A stretch of DNA of 64,000 nucleotides, taken from positions 18,928-82,927 of the forward strand of contig CAJTHM010000015.1 in the NCBI GenBank assembly GCA_910576125.1, in the 5' to 3' direction. This DNA is from Lachnospiraceae bacterium (lineage in GTDB: Bacteria; Bacillota; Clostridia; Lachnospirales; Lachnospiraceae). The notes under the pieces are model-generated. The model was not told the DNA's origin. It did not search any database and saw nothing but the letters and a program-made list of their open reading frames with translations. How positions within the stretch are numbered: position 1 is the first letter of the stretch; every line of letters begins with the position of its first letter. Of this stretch, positions 59,430-64,000 are shown in pieces. The position numbers and the translations under genes were made by a program.

Positions 59430-60275
59430 TCACCCTTTCACCGCGCCTGCCGTCATACCTTCCATATACAATCTGGAGGTGAACAGGAACAGAACCAAAA
59501 GGGGAATGGTTGCAATGATATATCCCGCAAACATGGCTCCTATATTCGTCGTCCCTGCGGCGGAGGTAAATACGCGCACCGCCACTGTGATGACCTGTTT
59601 GCTGTTGGATTCAATGACCAGCATGGGCCATATGAAGTCATTATAGTAGTCGACCATCTTCATGACGGCTATCGTTGAGAGGATAGGCTTCGCCAGAGGA
59701 ACCGCGATTCGGGCAAGCAGATCCATCTGCCCGCAGCCCTCTATCTTTGCCGCCTCGAACAAGTCTTTGGGCAAAGCCTCTATGGAATTCCGGCACAGAA
59801 TGATGCCCAGAATCTGTCCTCCCGATATCCAGGGGAAAATCAATGCCCAGCGGGTATTGAACAGCCCATAGCTGATGATCAGATTGTAATTTGCCGCCAG
59901 GGACAGGACGCCCGGAATCATCATCAGCACCAGCAGCACATAATACAGGAACCCCTTTCCCGGGAAATCCATAGTTGCAAACACAAAGCCGCCCATCGCG
60001 GACAAAATCAGGGTCAGCACCACTGCAAAGGCATTCACCGCCAGAGTGTTCACCATGCTCCCATATAGTTTTGAAAAGGCATTTCTATAGTTGTCCCATT
60101 CAATATGCCTGGGCAGGGCGAAAAAGTTATTGTAAATCTCCCAGTTGCTCTTAAAGGACATGATGACCATTACGAATATGGGAACAAAAGCAAAAAACAT
60201 AATGAGTACCATGATAATCTCTATGATTGTCTGAAAACGGATTTCCCTTGCCCTTCTCTTGCTGATTTTCTTCAT
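59430..60275 (-). CDS. Carbohydrate ABC transporter permease (MalG type)
   Basis: This 281-residue inner-membrane protein has six helices, the first at IIEIIMVLIMFFAFVPIFVMVIM. The coupling EAA loop reads FEAAKIEGCGQMDLLARIAVPLAKPI (residues about 185-210). The domain ends with MEGMTAGAVKG, typical for MalG/AmyC-type subunits. It starts 4 bases after the stop of the fused MalF-type gene and pairs with it. No ATPase is encoded nearby in the window, so a shared MsmX/UgpC-like ATPase elsewhere is likely to power it. Confidence 0.93.
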   Translation of the reverse strand: MKKISKRRAREIRFQTIIEIIMVLIMFFAFVPIFVMVIMSFKSNWEIYNNFFALPRHIEWDNYRNAFSKLYGSMVNTLAVNAFAVVLTLILSAMGGFVFATMDFPGKGFLYYVLLVLMMIPGVLSLAANYNLIISYGLFNTRWALIFPWISGGQILGIILCRNSIEALPKDLFEAAKIEGCGQMDLLARIAVPLAKPILSTIAVMKMVDYYNDFIWPMLVIESNSKQVITVAVRVFTSAAGTTNIGAMFAGYIIATIPLLVLFLFTSRLYMEGMTAGAVKG

Positions 60276-60279
60276 GCCA

Positions 60280-62250
60280 TCACTCCTTCTCCCTGGTCAG
60301 CGCATTCTTTATCACTGTCACGGTCAATGTAAATACCATCAATACGATGCCCAGCGCAGACGCATAGCCATAGCGGCCAAACTGGCTGGCGTTCAGGTAT
60401 AGTTCCAGCGCGGGGACATAAGTCGCCGTACCGGGACCGCCTCCCGTCATGATAAAGATGCTGTTGAAATCCTGCATGGTGCCCAGAATCGTCAGTGTTA
60501 CCATGATGCTGATCTGGGGTTTGATCAGAGGCAGCTGCACTTTCCAGAAAATATCCCATCTGGTGGCGCTGTCGATCATTGCCGACTCCACCACATCCGT
60601 CCCGATATTTAAGAGGCCGCCGTAGTACACCAGAAATGCCATCGCGCCCACAAAGGGGAATCCCATGAAAATGATGGCCCATATCGCCGTCCTCTCATCC
60701 CCCAGCCACACCCGCTGAAGATTCTCCAGATGCAGCGCCCCCAGCACTTCGTTCAGCAGGCCGATGGTGGGATCGTAAATCTTCTGCCAGGTCAGAGTCC
60801 CTACAACGCCCGGAACCACTATGGGCAGCACGAACAGGAACCTGTGTATGTACTTGCGCTTGTCGCCCCGGATGGAATGCACCAGCCAGGCAACCGCCAG
60901 CGGCACCGTCATGGTCTTCAGGATGCCGGTCACCAGCAGCAGGCTCAAGTTCTTCATGCCGATCAGGAAATATCCCTCCTGAAGCATCTGGCGGAAGTTC
61001 TCCAGACCGATGAAGTTCATCTTGGCCAGAGTGTTGTTAGTCCTGGACCAGTCCGTGAACGCCCTGTAAAAAGCGATGAAAATGCCCCTGTAATTGAACA
61101 GGAAAATCAGCACGAAAGTGGGCAGAAGCATGATATAGGCCATCCTCTGGCGCCACATTTTCTTCAACAGCTTTCCTGCCGCTCTCTTCACTTTGGGGAA
61201 CATTTGTATCAGGCACACCAGAAGCAGGAAGAAAGGGACAAAGACCGCATATCCCAGAACCTCTTCCATCGACTTGTAATAATCCATGGTGGCCAGATTA
61301 TCCACATAGATATTTTTGACAAAATCCTCATATCCCGTAAAATAGATGCTTCCGTTGGCCGTCTCGAAATCCGTGATCCTTACGCCCACGTCCGTCGTAT
61401 ATATCTGCTTATCCTGACCGTCCATGACGAACAAGTAGCCCTCCTTGGTTCCGATCAGTACATATTCTCCGTCCTCATCCACGCCGATACTCGCCATAAA
61501 GGCATTTACCGTATTATCGATTTTTCCTGTCCTTATGACATTCAGCGCTTCGTCAAACTGATGATAGATGCCATTCCTGTTGATTGTCCAGTAGGTATCT
61601 CCATTTTGAATCATCTGTATAATCTCATACCCGGTCTTCAGGGTATCAAGAACTTCGCCGTCCTTGGTGATATGCAAAACCTCGCCGCGCTTGTTGGATA
61701 TCAGAAGCGTCTCGCCGTCCTGGCAAAACTGGACTCCGCTGACCAAAATCTTGTAGTCAATTCCGCCAAGCTCCTCTCCCTCTGACGAATAGACCAGCAC
61801 ACTGGACTTGTTGCTGCCGGTATTGGTAATCACCGCTATCTTCGATTCATCCTCCAGCACATCCACCGCCACTGCTTTTCTTCTGGTATCAATGTCCAGC
61901 AGCACATTTCCGCCGGACGCCTGATATACATATACATGTCCGTCCTCATTTGCCGCATAAAGCTTGTCGTTCTTTGCATCAAGAACCAGTTCGTCAAAAG
62001 AACCGTTTGCCTGCGTCCGCCAGATTTCTTCTCCCTGCTCAAAAGCAGCAAGCACCTTATCGTGGGTTCCTACATACAGAATGTCTTTTTCCTTGTCATA
62101 TGCCAGGCTGTGGTTCTTGGTCCCTGTGGAAATATCCAAATCCTCCAGCCCCTCTGTCCTTTCCCTGCAATAAGATAGTCCCCAGATTACTGCAAGGCCC
62201 AGAACCAGACAGATAATTGCCGATACTATCCATACGCTTTTTTTCTTCAT
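60280..62250 (-). CDS. Beta-propeller fused to MalF-type sugar ABC permease
   Basis: This is a roughly 656-residue fusion. After one N-terminal helix (VWIVSAIICLVLGLAVIWGL) residues about 40-335 form an extracytoplasmic PQQ/YncE-like propeller with repeated strands: DILYVGTHDKVLAAFEQGEE, DKLYAANEDGHVYVYQ, TLLISNKRGEVLHI and YVLIGTKEGYLFVMD. A second helix (YAVFVPFFLLLVCLIQMF) leads to a full MalF-like permease with EAA loop VESAMIDSATRWDIFWKVQLPLIKP split into helices and TGGGPGTATYV. ATG at 62250 has GGAGG six bases upstream. Ordinary MalF proteins lack the propeller. It may bind glycan or the solute-binding protein at the outer face. It is paired with MalG downstream. Confidence 0.88.
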   Translation of the reverse strand: MKKKSVWIVSAIICLVLGLAVIWGLSYCRERTEGLEDLDISTGTKNHSLAYDKEKDILYVGTHDKVLAAFEQGEEIWRTQANGSFDELVLDAKNDKLYAANEDGHVYVYQASGGNVLLDIDTRRKAVAVDVLEDESKIAVITNTGSNKSSVLVYSSEGEELGGIDYKILVSGVQFCQDGETLLISNKRGEVLHITKDGEVLDTLKTGYEIIQMIQNGDTYWTINRNGIYHQFDEALNVIRTGKIDNTVNAFMASIGVDEDGEYVLIGTKEGYLFVMDGQDKQIYTTDVGVRITDFETANGSIYFTGYEDFVKNIYVDNLATMDYYKSMEEVLGYAVFVPFFLLLVCLIQMFPKVKRAAGKLLKKMWRQRMAYIMLLPTFVLIFLFNYRGIFIAFYRAFTDWSRTNNTLAKMNFIGLENFRQMLQEGYFLIGMKNLSLLLVTGILKTMTVPLAVAWLVHSIRGDKRKYIHRFLFVLPIVVPGVVGTLTWQKIYDPTIGLLNEVLGALHLENLQRVWLGDERTAIWAIIFMGFPFVGAMAFLVYYGGLLNIGTDVVESAMIDSATRWDIFWKVQLPLIKPQISIMVTLTILGTMQDFNSIFIMTGGGPGTATYVPALELYLNASQFGRYGYASALGIVLMVFTLTVTVIKNALTREKE

Positions 62251-62381
62251 CCTAACCTCCGCTCCGTCTACCCCTGCTCCAAGTGCGAGAAAATCAACTG
62301 TCTGACTGAAATTGGCTACCCTTTCAGGCAGCCAATTCCAATTCATAAACTCACATTTCTTTCTTCAATTGCATTCTGTGA

Positions 62382-64000
62382 TTATTCACCGGTAGGCTCA
62401 TTTGCAGGATTTTCAAGGTCTTCCAGGGTGATTTTGGAGTTCGTCATACCTGTCTCAAAGTTCTCGTCGATGTTTGCCTGATGCTTCTCGAGGAAAGTAT
62501 CTACATCAATCTTGCCCTGCAGCAGTTCCAGACAATAGTCATAGAACGCGCGATAGGACTCGGGAATCTCGTTGAAGCCTCTCGCCAGGGAGTTGCCATA
62601 GCTCTTCTGGCAGTTGCCGATCATCGTCAGGTTCTCAAATGCGTTCTGAACCTCATCCGGATATGTCACGCCATATACAAGGCTGGGGCCGCTGGGAACA
62701 AAGCCGTCTTCCAGAGCAGCATCCATAAATACGGACATTCCCTCTGAAGAAGAATAGTACATCATGAAGTCCATAACCAGATCGTCATGATCCTGAGACT
62801 TGGAAACGGCGCCAAGGAATCCGTTGGAAACCTCGATTGTCCTTGCCTTTCCTTCGATTCCGTCACCCTCCATGGAAGGCATATCGAAAGTGCCGAGCGT
62901 AAAGCCCACCACATCTTCTACAGCATTGTCATTGAAAGAAATTTCCTGACCGCTGGCCAGCTTCTCCATATCCTGAGCGAACTGTACGATAGCCCAGCCG
63001 CCGTCTACGTACATAGCAGCCTTGCCCTGATAGAACAGTGTCTTTGCGCCGTCTTTGTTGGTTCCGAACATCACTTCATTGCCTGCATATTTAGGGAACA
63101 CATCCGCGAAACCGCTCCACACAGTCTTCATACCGGGCGTAACGGCACTGTAGGTGTGATCTTTCACTGCAGCGTAAAAACGGACAGGGTTACGTGTAAC
63201 CTTAGTCGTATCATCATTGAAAGGATCTGTAGGATCATAGGTATAGTAATCATCTATTGTAGGATCGTAGGTATAGTCGCCGGGCTGGGACCTCCAGATT
63301 TCGACGCTGGAACGTGTGGTCTGGTCTGCGTAGCACTGCGCAAGCCATCCCATGGTTCCGGAGTAGAAGCTGTCATAGTCGCCGGGCATTGCAATAGGCT
63401 GATAACCGGCAGCCTGAATCTTCTCGCATACGTCAATCAGCTCTGACCATGTGGTCGGAATGCTGACGCCTACTTCATCAAAAATATCCTGATTGTACAG
63501 CCAGAGAACCTTGACGGACTGAAGGCTCAACGCGCTGAAGTTGCCTGTACCGGCATCCACGGTCTGCATGTCGTACTCGAACTGCTCTCTCCAGGGGCCG
63601 CCTGAATACGGGCTGTCGTTCTCCATATAGTCCGCATAGTTGATAGCCTTGCCTGAAGCGGCTTCCGCAGCCAGATTAATATTTACTATATCCACTGATG
63701 TAGTTTCATTGTTATTGAAGACATTAGTCGCCCACTGGTCATAACCCTCTGACGGCTTCAAATCCACGACTACGTTCACTTCCGGATGTTTCTCCATGTA
63801 AGCCGCAGCCACTGCCGTCCAGCCGGCTTCCTCGCCTTCCGTGTTCTGTGTGCTGATCGTAATGGTCATATCGCCGCCCTCTGTACCGGCAGCTTCCTCG
63901 GAAGACTCTTCCGGTTCGGATGACTCTTCCTCTGTTGACTCTTCCTCTGTTGACTCTTCCTCAGAGGATGACTCCCCCTGACTTGACGCATCGGCATTGG
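62382..64000 (-). CDS. Extracellular sugar-binding lipoprotein, N-terminus beyond edge
   Basis: This is a type 1 solute-binding protein of the carbohydrate ABC family; the frame is open to the window edge, so the signal and lipobox lie outside. At the edge the protein is a Ser/Glu-rich linker (SSEEESTEEE-like repeats), then the folded part starts with MTITISTQNTEG and VAAAYMEKHPEVNVVVDL, followed by LSLQSVKVLWLYNQDIFDEVGVSIPTTWSEL and LFYQGKAAMYVDGGWAIVQFAQD. These are family motifs. Length from the linker is about 540 residues. It precedes the two permeases and should deliver their substrate, likely an oligosaccharide. An ATG at 63869 is inside the protein, not its start. Confidence 0.92.
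   Translation of the reverse strand, partial: NADASSQGESSSEEESTEEESTEEESSEPEESSEEAAGTEGGDMTITISTQNTEGEEAGWTAVAAAYMEKHPEVNVVVDLKPSEGYDQWATNVFNNNETTSVDIVNINLAAEAASGKAINYADYMENDSPYSGGPWREQFEYDMQTVDAGTGNFSALSLQSVKVLWLYNQDIFDEVGVSIPTTWSELIDVCEKIQAAGYQPIAMPGDYDSFYSGTMGWLAQCYADQTTRSSVEIWRSQPGDYTYDPTIDDYYTYDPTDPFNDDTTKVTRNPVRFYAAVKDHTYSAVTPGMKTVWSGFADVFPKYAGNEVMFGTNKDGAKTLFYQGKAAMYVDGGWAIVQFAQDMEKLASGQEISFNDNAVEDVVGFTLGTFDMPSMEGDGIEGKARTIEVSNGFLGAVSKSQDHDDLVMDFMMYYSSSEGMSVFMDAALEDGFVPSGPSLVYGVTYPDEVQNAFENLTMIGNCQKSYGNSLARGFNEIPESYRAFYDYCLELLQGKIDVDTFLEKHQANIDENFETGMTNSKITLEDLENPANEPTGE

Noticed and set aside
1..64000. tRNA, rRNA or classical riboswitches
   Set aside because: No cloverleaf with a TTCGA-type T loop, no rRNA-like stretch and no aptamer pattern was recognised in the intergenic regions by eye.

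Overview
The window looks like a chromosomal segment of an anaerobic, spore-forming Clostridia bacterium, most likely Lachnospiraceae. The evidence is an alpha/beta-type small acid-soluble spore protein behind a sigma-G-like promoter, a pyrH-frr-uppS-cdsA-dxr-rseP gene order, addAB rather than recBCD, Rpn-family nucleases with Arg-Glu-Glu-Gly repeats, DUF6809, DUF6199 and DUF5722 genes, and strong GGAGG ribosome binding sites. No rRNA, tRNA or CRISPR array was recognised. Most genes are on the minus strand.

Layout. 1-4.7 kb is a mobile-DNA scrapyard: an IS21-family element cut by the window edge, a serine recombinase that has lost its catalytic domain, a small ribbon-helix-helix gene, DUF6809, DUF6199 and a very compact group II intron. 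4.7-8.5 kb is a decaying surface-glycan locus: a truncated membrane protein, a DUF6020 gene with an in-frame TGA and a GT39-like gene split by a frameshift at a run of seven G. 8.5-21.9 kb is housekeeping: a HAD-CPBP fusion, greA, an mraY-like gene, a spore protein gene, fructose-6-phosphate aldolase, MgtC, a Hanks-type kinase, the rseP-to-pyrH envelope and translation cluster, and a polysaccharide deacetylase. 21.9-23.4 kb carries an Rpn nuclease and a Fur-box-controlled FeoB-associated peptide.

23.5-40 kb is the most striking part: a roughly 15 kb minus-strand cluster for a surface fibre. In transcription order it encodes two small accessory proteins (one coiled coil), a LepB-type signal peptidase, a 1799-residue LPETG-anchored adhesin with about 25 His-x-His-x3-Cys repeats, an LPSTG backbone pilin, a class C sortase, a pilin-like protein, two SipW/TasA-type proteins, two more membrane-anchored surface proteins and a SipW-type signal peptidase. 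A BTAD/SARP-like regulator lies immediately upstream. Its stop codon is followed by two direct heptamers 11 bp apart and 7 bp from a -10 box, which is the geometry of a SARP activation site. Divergently, 40-44 kb holds a two-component system and a lipoprotein.

44-57.9 kb: asnB, an Rpn remnant, addA, a class B sortase lying between addB and addA, xthA, a HAD-IIA phosphatase and a DegV protein. 57.9-64 kb is a carbohydrate uptake locus: a solute-binding protein (cut by the edge), a MalF-type permease fused to an extracytoplasmic beta-propeller, a MalG-type permease and a DUF5722 glycosidase-like protein.

Family assignments come from reading motifs by eye and no database search was run. Starts were moved to the codon with the best ribosome binding site where the longest frame looked wrong.
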